DNA of 64,000 bases from Variovorax sp. Root473 (GCF_001426505.1 NZ_LMEV01000017.1:1393034-1457033); one strand, 5' to 3'; numbered from the stretch's first letter, positions 17,111-25,401 are shown. Notes: generated by a model not told the origin, from the sequence alone. Numbers and translations: made by a program.

Positions 17111-18754
17111 ATGCTGGGTTTGATGCAAGACCAACCGCTTTTGATCTCGTCGCTGATCGAGTTCGTCGAGCGCCACAACGGCGACGGCGAGATCGTCTCG
17201 CGCCGTGTCGAGGGCGATATCCACCGCTGCACCTGGAGCGACATCGCATCGCGCGCCCGGCAGGTGGCCAATGCGCTGGACGGCGAGCAACTGCTGTTCA
17301 GCGACCGCATCGCCACCCTGGCCTGGAACGGCTACCGCCACCTGGAGCTGTACTACGGCGTGAGCGGCAGCGGCCGTGTGCTGCACACCATCAACCCGCG
17401 CCTGCACCCCGACCAGATCGCGTGGATCGCCAACCATGCCGAAGACCAGATCCTGTGCTTCGACCTGAGCTTCCTGCCGCTGGTGCAGGCGGTGCATGCA
17501 CGTTGTCCCACGATCCGGAAATGGGTTGCACTGTGTGACGCCGACAAGCTGCCGGTCGACAGCGGCGTGCCCAACCTCGTGAGCTACGAGGTCTGGATGG
17601 GCGCGCAGTCCACCGACTACGACTGGCCCACCTTCGACGAGAACTCGGCCTCGAGCATGTGCTACACGAGCGGCACCACGGGCAACCCGAAGGCCGCGCT
17701 GTACAGCCACCGCTCGACCATGCTGCACGCCTACGCGGCCGCGCTGCCCGACGTCATGCGCATTTCGGCGCAGGACTCGGTGCTGCCGGTGGTGCCGATG
17801 TTCCACGTCAACGCCTGGGGCATTCCGTACTCGGCCGCGCTGGTGGGCTGCAAGCTCGTGTTCCCGGGCCCGTCGCTGGACGGCAAGTCGGTGTACGAAC
17901 TCATCGAAGCCGAAGGCGTGACTTTCGCGGCCGGCGTGCCTACCGTCTGGCAGATGATGCTGGGCCACATGCAGGCCAACGGCCTGAAGTTCAGCAAGCT
18001 CAACCGCACCGTCATCGGCGGCTCGGCCTGCCCGCCGGCCATGATCACGGCCTTCCAGGAGCACTACAACGTCGAGGTGCTGCATGCCTGGGGCATGACC
18101 GAGATGAGCCCGCTGGGCACGCTGTGCACATTGAAGAACAAGCACCTGTCGCTGCCGGCCGATGCGCAGCTGCAGATCCGCATGAAGCAGGGCCGCGCCA
18201 TCTTCGGCGTCGACATGAAGATCGTCGATGGCAACGGCGACGAACTGCCGTGGGACGGCAAGGCCTACGGCGACCTGCTGGTCAAAGGCCCCTGGGTCGT
18301 CAAGGAATATTTCAAGGGCGAGGGCGGCAATCCGCTGGTCGTCGACGCCGCGGGCCGGGGCTGGTTCCCCACCGGCGACGTGGCCACCATCGACGCCGAA
18401 GGCTACCTGCAGATCACCGACCGCAGCAAGGACGTGATCAAGTCGGGCGGTGAATGGATCAGCTCGATCGACATCGAGAACATCGCCGTCGCGCACCCGG
18501 CCATTGCCATGGCGGCCTGCATCGGGGTGTTCCATCCCAAGTGGGACGAACGTCCGATCATCGCGGTCATGAAGAAGCCCGGTGCCGAAGTCACCCGCGA
18601 GGAACTGCTGAAGTTCTACGAGGGCAAGACCGCCAAGTGGCAGATCCCGGACGACGTCGTGTTCGTGGAGGCCATTCCGATCGGCGCCACCGGCAAGATC
18701 CTCAAGACGAAGCTTCGCGAACTGCTCAAGGACTACAAGCTGCCGGGTCTTTGA
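17111..18754 (+). CDS. Long/medium-chain acyl-CoA synthetase (AMP-forming)
   Basis: Activates a carboxylic acid to its CoA thioester with ATP. The 547-residue product is an ANL-superfamily enzyme: P-loop CYTSGTTGNPKAALYSH near residues 183-200, the adenine motif GMTEMSPLG, the hinge and A7 region GWFPTGDVATIDAEG, ITDRSKDVIKSGGEWIS, and the catalytic Lys in IGATGKILKTKLR near the C-terminus. The overall pattern is that of AlkK/FadD-like fatty acyl-CoA synthetases. TAGGAG precedes the ATG. It heads a same-strand series of transport and beta-oxidation genes, so it probably activates the acid those genes degrade; chain length cannot be read from sequence. Confidence 0.93.
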   Translation: MLGLMQDQPLLISSLIEFVERHNGDGEIVSRRVEGDIHRCTWSDIASRARQVANALDGEQLLFSDRIATLAWNGYRHLELYYGVSGSGRVLHTINPRLHPDQIAWIANHAEDQILCFDLSFLPLVQAVHARCPTIRKWVALCDADKLPVDSGVPNLVSYEVWMGAQSTDYDWPTFDENSASSMCYTSGTTGNPKAALYSHRSTMLHAYAAALPDVMRISAQDSVLPVVPMFHVNAWGIPYSAALVGCKLVFPGPSLDGKSVYELIEAEGVTFAAGVPTVWQMMLGHMQANGLKFSKLNRTVIGGSACPPAMITAFQEHYNVEVLHAWGMTEMSPLGTLCTLKNKHLSLPADAQLQIRMKQGRAIFGVDMKIVDGNGDELPWDGKAYGDLLVKGPWVVKEYFKGEGGNPLVVDAAGRGWFPTGDVATIDAEGYLQITDRSKDVIKSGGEWISSIDIENIAVAHPAIAMAACIGVFHPKWDERPIIAVMKKPGAEVTREELLKFYEGKTAKWQIPDDVVFVEAIPIGATGKILKTKLRELLKDYKLPGL

Positions 18755-18774
18755 AGCACGGCCAACGCCCACCC

Positions 18775-18898
18775 GCACTGTCGCGCACGCGATAGGAAGG
18801 CCGCTTCGGCGGCTTTCCTTCCGGGCAATCCCTGTGCGGCGAAGAAAAGGGCGCTTGTACGCTGGCGTCCCCCGGCTCTTTCACTCAGGAGACTCTTC
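18775..18898 (+). repeat. Copy 1 of duplicated upstream region of the binding-protein genes
   Basis: Shares short blocks in the same order with 20198-20329: GCACTGTCGC, then a GCGATA-like block, CCTTCC..CGGGCA.TCCCTG, and CTTGTACGCT (18854-18863). Each block lies at a similar distance from its start codon (124 and 45 bases here). The duplication that made the tandem receptor genes therefore appears to have included the upstream control region. Confidence 0.6.
18795..18820 (+). terminator. Possible terminator after the acyl-CoA ligase
   Basis: Ten-base stem GGAAGGCCGC / GCGGCTTTCC (one G-T pair) closed by a TTCG tetraloop, starting 41 bases after the ligase stop. The T-tract is short, so termination may be partial. 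Confidence 0.5.
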
Positions 18899-20128
18899 AT
18901 GCACTTCGGTATCAAGTCAGTGGCAGCCTGTGCCATGTTGGTGAGCGTTTCAGCGTCCTTCGCCCAGAAGGGCGAGACCGTCAAGATCGCCTGGCTCGAC
19001 CCGTTGTCGGGTCTCATGGCGGCCGTGGGCACCAATCAGCTCAAGACCACGCAGTTCCTGGCTGAAGAGTTCAACAAGAAGAATGCGTCGGGCGTGAAGT
19101 TCGAGATCATCGCGATCGACAACAAACTGAGCCCGCAGGAAACCACCGCCGCGCTGCGTTCGGCGCAGGACCAGGGCGCGCGCTACATCACCCAGGGCAA
19201 CGGCTCGGGTCCGGCGCTCGCGATCATCGATGCCATCGAGAAGAACAACGCGCGCAATCCCGGCAAGGAACTGCTCTACCTGAATTACGCGGCGGTCGAT
19301 CCCGACCTCACCAACAGCAAGTGCAGCTACTGGCACTTCCGCCTTGATGCCGACACCTCCATGAAGATGGAAGCCCTGACCACCTGGATGAAGGACCAGG
19401 CCGACATCAAGAAGGTCTACATCCTTGGCCAGAACTACTCCCACGGGCAACAGGTGTCCAAGTTCGCCAAGGAAGACCTGAAGATCAAGCGCCCCGACAT
19501 CCAGATCGTGGGCGACGACCTGCACCCGCTCGCGCAGGTGCGAGATTTCTCGCCCTACATCGCCAAGATCAAGGCCTCGGGCGCCGACACGGTCATCACC
19601 GGCAACTGGGGCTCCGACCTGTCGCTGCTCATCAAGGCGGCGAACGACTCGGGCCTGGACGTCAAGTTCCTCACGTACTACGCACCGGGCGCCGGCACGC
19701 CCACGGCCATGGGCGCCACGTCGGCAGGCAAGGTCTACACCGTGGCCTATGCCCACTACAACATGGGCGGCGAGATCCAGCGACTGCTCAACGGCTACAA
19801 GAAGAAGATGAACGACGACCTGACGCAGTCGTCGATCTATCACACGTTCGCATTGCTCGATGCCGCCTTCGTGCAGACCAAGTCGACCGACCCTGTCAAG
19901 GTGGCCGCTGCACTCGAAGGCATGAAGATCAAGAGCTTCAATGGCGAAGTCGAGATGCGCAAGGCCGACCACCAGCTGCAGCAGGGCCTGTACATCTCGC
20001 GCTGGGAGAAGGCCAGCGCCAAGTACCCCTACGACGCCGAGAACACCGGCTACACCAACGTTCCCGTGAAGTATTACGAGTCGTATGTGGCGAGCACGCC
20101 CACGACCTGCCAGATGAAGCGCCCCTAG
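18899..20128 (+). CDS. LIV-type ABC transporter substrate-binding protein, copy 1
   Basis: Periplasmic receptor for a high-affinity ABC importer. The 409-residue product has a cleaved signal peptide (about 1-22, ending SFA-QKG) and a two-lobed type I periplasmic-binding fold of the Leu/Ile/Val or amide-urea class (KIAWLDPLSGLMAAVG, TQGNGSGPALAIIDAI). Two mature Cys (NSKCSYWHF and TTCQMKRP) may form a disulfide. It is closely similar throughout to the next gene, but differs in the segment after DVKFLTYYA (about residues 265-325). The ligand could be an amino acid, amide, aromatic or aliphatic acid. The start is the ATG at 18899 with AGGAG upstream. Confidence 0.92.
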   Translation: MHFGIKSVAACAMLVSVSASFAQKGETVKIAWLDPLSGLMAAVGTNQLKTTQFLAEEFNKKNASGVKFEIIAIDNKLSPQETTAALRSAQDQGARYITQGNGSGPALAIIDAIEKNNARNPGKELLYLNYAAVDPDLTNSKCSYWHFRLDADTSMKMEALTTWMKDQADIKKVYILGQNYSHGQQVSKFAKEDLKIKRPDIQIVGDDLHPLAQVRDFSPYIAKIKASGADTVITGNWGSDLSLLIKAANDSGLDVKFLTYYAPGAGTPTAMGATSAGKVYTVAYAHYNMGGEIQRLLNGYKKKMNDDLTQSSIYHTFALLDAAFVQTKSTDPVKVAAALEGMKIKSFNGEVEMRKADHQLQQGLYISRWEKASAKYPYDAENTGYTNVPVKYYESYVASTPTTCQMKRP

Positions 20129-20149
20129 GGGGCTTTGTGAACGCATTTC

Positions 20150-20184
20150 CTACCCATCAGTAGAAAAAACCTACCGATGGGTAG
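20150..20184. promoter_or_regulatory. Tandem 14-bp palindromes, 21 bp apart (candidate operator pair)
   Basis: Site 1 is CTACCCATCAGTAG at 20150-20163; site 2 is CTACCGATGGGTAG at 20171-20184. Each is dyad-symmetric (CTAC...GTAG), and start-to-start spacing is 21 bases, two DNA turns. Across both sites CTACCCATC and GATGGGTAG also form a 9-bp inverted repeat, flanked by GCATTTCC / GGAAATGC arms. It sits 22 bases after the copy-1 stop and 146 bases before the copy-2 start. It could be an operator for a TetR/GntR-type dimer or a hairpin between the two genes. Confidence 0.55.
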
Positions 20185-20197
20185 CAAATCAGGAAAT

Positions 20198-20329
20198 GCA
20201 CTGTCGCCTGCGCGATAGATACGTGCCCTTGCCGCCCCTTCCTTACGGGCATTCCCTGAGGGGTGGGGTGGCAAAGACTTGTACGCTTGTGCAGCGTTTT
20301 TGATATCGGTTCTGACCAGGAGATATAGA
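20198..20329 (+). repeat. Copy 2 of duplicated upstream region
   Basis: Counterpart of 18775-18898, with GCACTGTCGC at 20198-20207, CGGGCATTCCCTG, and CTTGTACGCT at 20278-20287. It ends in AGGAGATATAGA before the TTG start of the second receptor gene. The order of blocks is preserved, but the sequence between them has diverged. Confidence 0.6.
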
Positions 20330-21571
20330 TTGAAGTTCGCTCTGAAGATCGCTACCGCCGCCGTGCTCGCGGCAACTGCCGCCGGTGCCTTTGCCCAGAA
20401 GGGTGAGACCGTCAAGATCGCTTGGCTCGACCCGCTGTCGGGCCTGATGGCGGCGGTCGGTACCAACCAGCTCAAGACCTTCCAGTTCCTGGCCGAAGAG
20501 TTCAACAAGAAGAACGCGGCCGACGTCAAGTTCGAGATCATCGGCATCGACAACAAGCTCAGCCCGCAGGAAACCACCGCCGCGCTGCGCTCCGCCATGG
20601 ACCAGGGCGCGCGCTACGTGGTGCAGGGCAACGGTTCCGGCCCGGCCCTGGCCATCATGGACGCGCTCGAGAAGCACAACGCCCGCAATCCGGGCAAGGA
20701 AGTGCTGTACATCAACTACGCGGCCGTCGATCCCGACCTGACCAACAGCAAGTGCAGCTACTGGCACTTCCGCCTGGACGCCGACACCTCCATGAAGATG
20801 GAAGCACTGACCACCTTCATGAAGGATCAGGCCGACATCAAGAAGGTCTACCTGATCAACCAGAACTACTCGCACGGCCAGCAGGTCTCGAAGTACGCCA
20901 AGGAAAACCTCAAGAGCAAGCGCCCCGACGTGCAGATCGTCGGCGACGACCTGCACCCGTTGGCTCAGGTGCGCGACTTCGCTCCCTATATCGCCAAGAT
21001 CAAGGCTTCGGGCGCCGACACCGTCATCACCGGCAACTGGGGTTCCGACCTGGCGCTGCTCATCAAGTCGGCCAACGACTCGGGCCTGAACGTCAAGTTC
21101 TACACCTACTACGCCGTGACCAACGGCACGCCGACCGCCATGGGCGCGGCCTCGGACGGCAAGGTCTACCAGGTGGGCTACAGCCACTACAACGCGCCGG
21201 GTCCGGTCCAGCCGCTGATGGGCGAGTTCAAGAAGCGCTTCAACGACGACATGTACACCACGGTGGTCTATACCGTGTACGCGATGCTCAGCGAAGCCTT
21301 CGTGCGCACCAAGTCGACCGATCCCGTCAAGGTGGCTGCGGCCATGGAAGGCATGAAGTTCAAGAGCTTCAACGGCGACGTCGAGATGCGCAAGGCCGAT
21401 CACCAGCTGCAACAAGGCCTGTGGATCTCGCGCTGGCAGAAGGCCGACGCCAAGAACCCGTACAGCCCGGAAAACACCGGCTACACGCTGGCGCCGGTGA
21501 AGTACTACGAGCCCTACGTCTCCAGCACGCCCACCACGTGCCAGATGAAGCGACCTGGCGGCGCCTCCTGA
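20330..21571 (+). CDS. LIV-type ABC transporter substrate-binding protein, copy 2
   Basis: Second periplasmic receptor, 413 residues, paralogous to the gene at 18899. The signal peptide (KFALKIATAAVLAATAAGAFA) is different, but the mature protein is nearly the same up to about residue 260. It then diverges (TYYAVTNGTPTAMGAASDG, SHYNAPGPVQPLMGEFKKR) before converging again at KSTDPVKVAAAMEGMK. The start is TTG at 20330: AGGAG lies 8 bases upstream and the signal peptide begins immediately, while the ATG at 20279 would add a disruptive N-terminus. This copy lies next to the permease genes and is probably the main partner of LivHMGF. Confidence 0.92.
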   Translation: MKFALKIATAAVLAATAAGAFAQKGETVKIAWLDPLSGLMAAVGTNQLKTFQFLAEEFNKKNAADVKFEIIGIDNKLSPQETTAALRSAMDQGARYVVQGNGSGPALAIMDALEKHNARNPGKEVLYINYAAVDPDLTNSKCSYWHFRLDADTSMKMEALTTFMKDQADIKKVYLINQNYSHGQQVSKYAKENLKSKRPDVQIVGDDLHPLAQVRDFAPYIAKIKASGADTVITGNWGSDLALLIKSANDSGLNVKFYTYYAVTNGTPTAMGAASDGKVYQVGYSHYNAPGPVQPLMGEFKKRFNDDMYTTVVYTVYAMLSEAFVRTKSTDPVKVAAAMEGMKFKSFNGDVEMRKADHQLQQGLWISRWQKADAKNPYSPENTGYTLAPVKYYEPYVSSTPTTCQMKRPGGAS

Positions 21572-21599
21572 TCGGCGTCTGATCGCCCCCTGACCGGTC

Positions 21600-21636
21600 G
21601 AGGCCCGACTTCAACACTCGGGCCTCTTTCTTTTTC
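21600..21636 (+). terminator. Terminator between receptor copy 2 and livH
   Basis: Perfect 9-bp stem GAGGCCCGA / TCGGGCCTC (21600-21608 and 21618-21626) followed by TTTCTTTTTC. It lies 28 bases after the receptor stop and ends about 20 bases before livH. A terminator here should give excess receptor over permease, a common arrangement in ABC importers. Confidence 0.8.
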
Positions 21637-21654
21637 AACCGACACGGAAGACCG

Positions 21655-22608
21655 ATGAACGTCGAATTCTTCGTCATCTCACTGCTCAACGGCGTCAGCT
21701 ATGGCCTGCTGTTGTTCATGCTGAGCTCTGGCCTTACGCTGATCTTCAGCATGATGGGTGTGCTCAACTTTGCACACGCCAGTTTCTACATGCTGGGCGC
21801 TTATTTCGCCTACACCCTGTCGGGCGTCGTTGGCTTCTGGCCGGCGCTCTTCCTTTCGCCGCTGCTGGTGGGTGCGCTCGGTGCCGCCTTCGAGCGCTAC
21901 AGCCTGCGCCGGGTCCACAAGTTCGGCCACGTGCCCGAGCTGCTGGTGACCTTCGGCCTTTCGTACCTCATCCTCGAGCTGGTCCAGCTGGTCTGGGGCC
22001 GCTCCACGGTGCCCTACGGCCTGCCCGAGGCGCTGCAGGGGCCGCTCTTCACGCTGTACGGCACGCAGTTCCCCAAGTCGCGCTCGTTCATCATGCTGGT
22101 GGCGTTGCTGATGCTGGTGTCGGTGTGGCTGCTGCTCACGCGCACGCGCATTGGCCTGGTGATCCAGGCGGCGCTGAAGCACCCCGACATGGTCGAGGCG
22201 CTGGGCCATAACGTGCCGCGCGTGTTCATGCTGGTGTTCGGCGGCGGTGCCGCGCTGGCCGGCCTGGCGGGCGTGGTCGGCGGCAATACGTACGTCACCG
22301 AGCCGGCCATGGCGGGTTCGGTCGGCTCCATCATCTTCGTGGTGGTGGTGGTCGGCGGCATGGGCTCGCTGGCCGGCGCCTTCCTGGCGTCGCTGCTGAT
22401 CGGCATCATCCAGACCTTCGCGGTCGCGCTGGACCACTCGCTGGCCACCGCGCTGCAGGCGCTGGGCGTGGCCGTGACCGACCAGACCTTCGGCTACGAG
22501 CTGCTCAAGCTCACGATCTCGCAGGTCGCGCCGATCCTGCCGTACCTGTTCCTCGTGCTGATCCTCATCTTCCGCCCGAAGGGTCTTCTGGGCACCCGGG
22601 AGGACTGA
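21655..22608 (+). CDS. livH: LIV-type ABC transporter permease (LivH)
   Basis: Inner-membrane permease of 317 residues with about eight hydrophobic helices. The signature N-terminal region SSGLTLIFSMMGVLNFAHAS and the cytoplasmic coupling segment (ALKHPDMVEALGHNV) before a long Gly-rich helix are typical of LivH. It pairs with the downstream LivM to form the channel. It is the first gene of livH-livM-livG-livF, spaced by 1 to 4 bases, and follows a terminator after the receptor gene. Substrate is unassigned. Confidence 0.94.
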   Translation: MNVEFFVISLLNGVSYGLLLFMLSSGLTLIFSMMGVLNFAHASFYMLGAYFAYTLSGVVGFWPALFLSPLLVGALGAAFERYSLRRVHKFGHVPELLVTFGLSYLILELVQLVWGRSTVPYGLPEALQGPLFTLYGTQFPKSRSFIMLVALLMLVSVWLLLTRTRIGLVIQAALKHPDMVEALGHNVPRVFMLVFGGGAALAGLAGVVGGNTYVTEPAMAGSVGSIIFVVVVVGGMGSLAGAFLASLLIGIIQTFAVALDHSLATALQALGVAVTDQTFGYELLKLTISQVAPILPYLFLVLILIFRPKGLLGTRED

Positions 22609-22612
22609 CACC

Positions 22613-23920
22613 ATGACCACTGCAACCACCACTTCCCCGACCCCGACGCGGTACTACCGCTTCAAGCCCTGGAACATCGGGCGCTACCTGATCTGGGCGC
22701 TGTTCGCGCTGGTGCTGATCATCTCGCCGATGCTGTTCAAGAGCAGCCTGGCGCTGACGATGCTCTCGCAGATGGGCTACCTGATCATCATCTGCCTGAG
22801 CTACAACATCCTGCTGGGGCAGGGCGGCATGCTGAGCTTCGGGCATGCCGTCTACACGGGCCTGGGCTCGTTCATCGCCATCCATGCGATGAACATGCAG
22901 GGCATTCCGCTGGTGGCCATTCCGCTCGTCGGCGGCCTGGCGGGGATGTTCTTCGCCATCCTGCTCGGCTACGTGACGACCAAGAAGGCGGGCACCACCT
23001 TCGCCATGATCACCATGGGCATTGGCGAGCTGGTGGCCTCGATGGCACTGATGTTCCCGAGCTTCTTCGGCGGCGAGGGCGGCATCACCACCAACCGCGT
23101 GTACGGCCCGACCTTCTTCGGCTTCAACTTCGGTGCGCAGATCCAGGTGTACTACCTGATCGCCGTGTACTGCTTCGTGTGCACCGCGCTGATGTATGCC
23201 TTCACCGGCACACCGCTGGGCCGCATGCTGAACGCGGTGCGCGACAACCCGGAGCGCGTGGAGTTCATTGGCTACAACACGCAGCGCGTGCGCTACTTCG
23301 CGTTCATCATCGCGGGCTTCTTCGCCGGCATCGGCGGCGGCCTGGCCTCGATCAACTTCGAGATCGTGAACGCGGCCGACAGCCTGAACGCCATCCGCTC
23401 GGGCGGCTACCTGCTGTTCACATTCCTGGGCGGCGCGGTGTTCTTCTTCGGACCGATCATCGGCGCGGTGTTGCTGGTGTTCGCCTCGATCCTGCTGTCC
23501 GAACTGTCGAAGGCCTGGCAGCTGTACTTCGGCCTGGTGTTCGTGTTCATGGTGATGTTCGCCCCCGGCGGCATCGCCAGCCTGATCATGATGAACCTGC
23601 GCGTGGCCAAGTTCGGCAAGTTCAAGCGCTTCTGGGGCCTGTACGCCGCGCTCGCCGTGGCGCTGGTGCCGGTGGTGGCCGGCGCTGCCGCGCTGATCGA
23701 GATGATCTATCACATCCAGCTCAACGCCGCGATGGGCCCGGACCTGAAGTTCTTCGGCACCACGCTGAACACGGCGGGCATGAGCAACTGGCTCGGCGCC
23801 ATCGCGATCCTGGCCGTCGGCCTGGGCCTGCTCGAGGTGGCTCGGCGCCGCTTCGTGCAGGCCTGGGGCCAGGCGCAGGAAGAGATCGAAGCAGAAATCA
23901 AACGTCGGGAGGCGGCGTAA
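22613..23920 (+). CDS. livM: LIV-type ABC transporter permease (LivM) with C-terminal extension
   Basis: Inner-membrane permease of 435 residues. The core (residues about 20-330) has the LivM motifs LSYNILLGQGGMLSFGHAVY and NPERVEFIGYNTQRVRY, the latter being the ATPase-coupling segment. After the usual end (APGGIASLIMMNLR) come about 100 more residues: two further hydrophobic helices (YAALAVALVPVVAGAAALI and WLGAIAILAVGLGLLEVA), then a charged Glu-rich cytoplasmic tail. This C-terminal addition is uncommon to my knowledge. Its TAA stop abuts the livG ATG, so the two are probably translationally coupled. Confidence 0.93.
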   Translation: MTTATTTSPTPTRYYRFKPWNIGRYLIWALFALVLIISPMLFKSSLALTMLSQMGYLIIICLSYNILLGQGGMLSFGHAVYTGLGSFIAIHAMNMQGIPLVAIPLVGGLAGMFFAILLGYVTTKKAGTTFAMITMGIGELVASMALMFPSFFGGEGGITTNRVYGPTFFGFNFGAQIQVYYLIAVYCFVCTALMYAFTGTPLGRMLNAVRDNPERVEFIGYNTQRVRYFAFIIAGFFAGIGGGLASINFEIVNAADSLNAIRSGGYLLFTFLGGAVFFFGPIIGAVLLVFASILLSELSKAWQLYFGLVFVFMVMFAPGGIASLIMMNLRVAKFGKFKRFWGLYAALAVALVPVVAGAAALIEMIYHIQLNAAMGPDLKFFGTTLNTAGMSNWLGAIAILAVGLGLLEVARRRFVQAWGQAQEEIEAEIKRREAA

Positions 23921-24697
23921 ATGAGCGCGCAATACGCATTGGAACTGAGGGCGCTGCGCAAGAATTTCGGCAAGACCGAAATCATCCGCGGCGTGGACCT
24001 GGCGGTGAAGGCCGGAGAACGCATCGCAGTGATCGGACCGAACGGCGCGGGCAAGTCGACGCTGTTCAACCTGATCAGCGGGCGGCTCACGCCCACCAGC
24101 GGCGAGGTGCTGCTCAACGGCCAGCGCATCGACGGCAAGAAGCCTTTCGAAATCAACCGCCTGGGGCTGTCGCGCAGCTTCCAGATCACCAACATCTTCC
24201 CGAAGCTGAGTGTCTTCGAGAACCTGCGCTGCGGCGTGCTCTGGAGCCTGGGCTACAAGTACACCTTCCTGCGCTTTCTCTCGAACCTGGACGACGCCAA
24301 CGCGCGCACCGAAGAGCTCATCAAGCAGATCGGCCTGGAGCGCAAGCGCGACGTGCAGGCGGTGAACCTCACCTATGCCGAACAGCGCGCACTCGAGATC
24401 GGCGTGACGATCGCCGGTGGCGCCGGCGTCATCCTGCTGGACGAGCCCACGGCCGGCATGAGCAAGACCGAGACCTCGCACTTCATCTCGCTCATCAAGC
24501 ACGTCACCGTCGGCAAGACGCTGTTGACGGTGGAGCACGACATGGGCGTGGTCTTCGGGCTGGCCGACAAGATCGCCGTGGTGGTCTACGGCGAAGTCAT
24601 CGCCTTCGACACGCCGGCTGCCGTGCGCGCCAATGCCCGCGTGCAGGAGGCCTACCTGGGTTCCTCTGTAGCCGATGCACAGGGAGCGGGACACTGA
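23921..24697 (+). CDS. livG: LIV-type ABC transporter ATP-binding protein (LivG)
   Basis: Cytoplasmic ATPase of 258 residues. Walker A is intact (GPNGAGKST, residues 39-47, Lys45), as are Walker B (VILLDEP, Asp174-Glu175) and the switch His206 in VEHDM. The ABC signature is unusual: LTYAEQ at 150-155, where family members normally have a Gly (LSYGEQ/LSGGQ). The adjacent LivF has a Lys-to-Arg change in Walker A, and these two motifs meet in one composite site. Start and stop are tight: it follows livM directly and its TGA ends one base before the livF ATG. Confidence 0.94.
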   Translation: MSAQYALELRALRKNFGKTEIIRGVDLAVKAGERIAVIGPNGAGKSTLFNLISGRLTPTSGEVLLNGQRIDGKKPFEINRLGLSRSFQITNIFPKLSVFENLRCGVLWSLGYKYTFLRFLSNLDDANARTEELIKQIGLERKRDVQAVNLTYAEQRALEIGVTIAGGAGVILLDEPTAGMSKTETSHFISLIKHVTVGKTLLTVEHDMGVVFGLADKIAVVVYGEVIAFDTPAAVRANARVQEAYLGSSVADAQGAGH

Positions 24698-24698
24698 C

Positions 24699-25394
24699 AT
24701 GCTGAAGCTTCACGACATCCACGCCTACTACGGCAAGAGCCATGTGCTGCATGGCGTTTCCTTCGACGTCCGCCCGGGCGAAATCGTGGCCCTGCTGGGT
24801 CGCAACGGCTCGGGCCGCTCGACCACCGCCAAGGCCATCATGGGCCTGGTGCATGCCGAAGGCACGCTGCAGTGGAAGGGCAACGACATCCTGCGCCGCA
24901 AGGCCTACGAGATCGCGCACATGGGCATCGGCTACGTGCCCGAGAACCGCGAGATCTTCCCCAAGCTCACGGTGCACCAGAACCTGCTGCTGGGGCAGAA
25001 GGGCACGGGCAAGGGCAGTCGCTGGCAGTTCGACGACATGTACAACATGTTCCCGCGCCTGAAGGAGCGCCAGCACACCGAGGCCGGCGTGCTCTCGGGT
25101 GGCGAGCAGCAGATGCTCACGCTGTGCCGTACGCTCATGGGCGACCCCGACCTGATCATCATCGACGAGCCGACCGAAGGCCTTGCGCCCAAGATCGTCG
25201 AGCTGGTGGGGCAGTACCTGCGCACGCTCAAGGACAAGGGCATCTCGGTGCTCCTCATTGAGCAGAAGCTCACCATCGCGATGCAGATTTCGGACCGCGC
25301 GCTCGTCATGGGCCACGGCAGCATCGTGTTCGACGGCACGCCCGACAGCCTGCGCGCCGACGGCAATACCCGCAGGGAATGGCTGGAGGTCTGA
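24699..25394 (+). CDS. livF: LIV-type ABC transporter ATP-binding protein (LivF), Walker A Arg variant
   Basis: Second ATPase of the importer, 231 residues. Walker A reads GRNGSGRST (residues 34-42), with Arg40 in place of the near-invariant Lys. The signature LSGGEQQ (132-138) and Walker B LIIIDEP (Asp156-Glu157) are normal; the switch position is Gln189 (IEQK), as I recall is usual for LivF. The start is the ATG at 24699, preceded by GGGAGCGGG; the ATG at 24675 would overlap livG. The codon is CGC, so the Arg is not ambiguous in this sequence, though a sequencing error cannot be excluded. Confidence 0.93.
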   Translation: MLKLHDIHAYYGKSHVLHGVSFDVRPGEIVALLGRNGSGRSTTAKAIMGLVHAEGTLQWKGNDILRRKAYEIAHMGIGYVPENREIFPKLTVHQNLLLGQKGTGKGSRWQFDDMYNMFPRLKERQHTEAGVLSGGEQQMLTLCRTLMGDPDLIIIDEPTEGLAPKIVELVGQYLRTLKDKGISVLLIEQKLTIAMQISDRALVMGHGSIVFDGTPDSLRADGNTRREWLEV

Positions 25395-25401
25395 TCCAGC
25401 C

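Noticed and set aside
22565..24700. Long antisense open frame over livM and livG
   Set aside because: Low-complexity His/Gln/Arg translation opposite clear transporter genes; explained by third-position GC bias.
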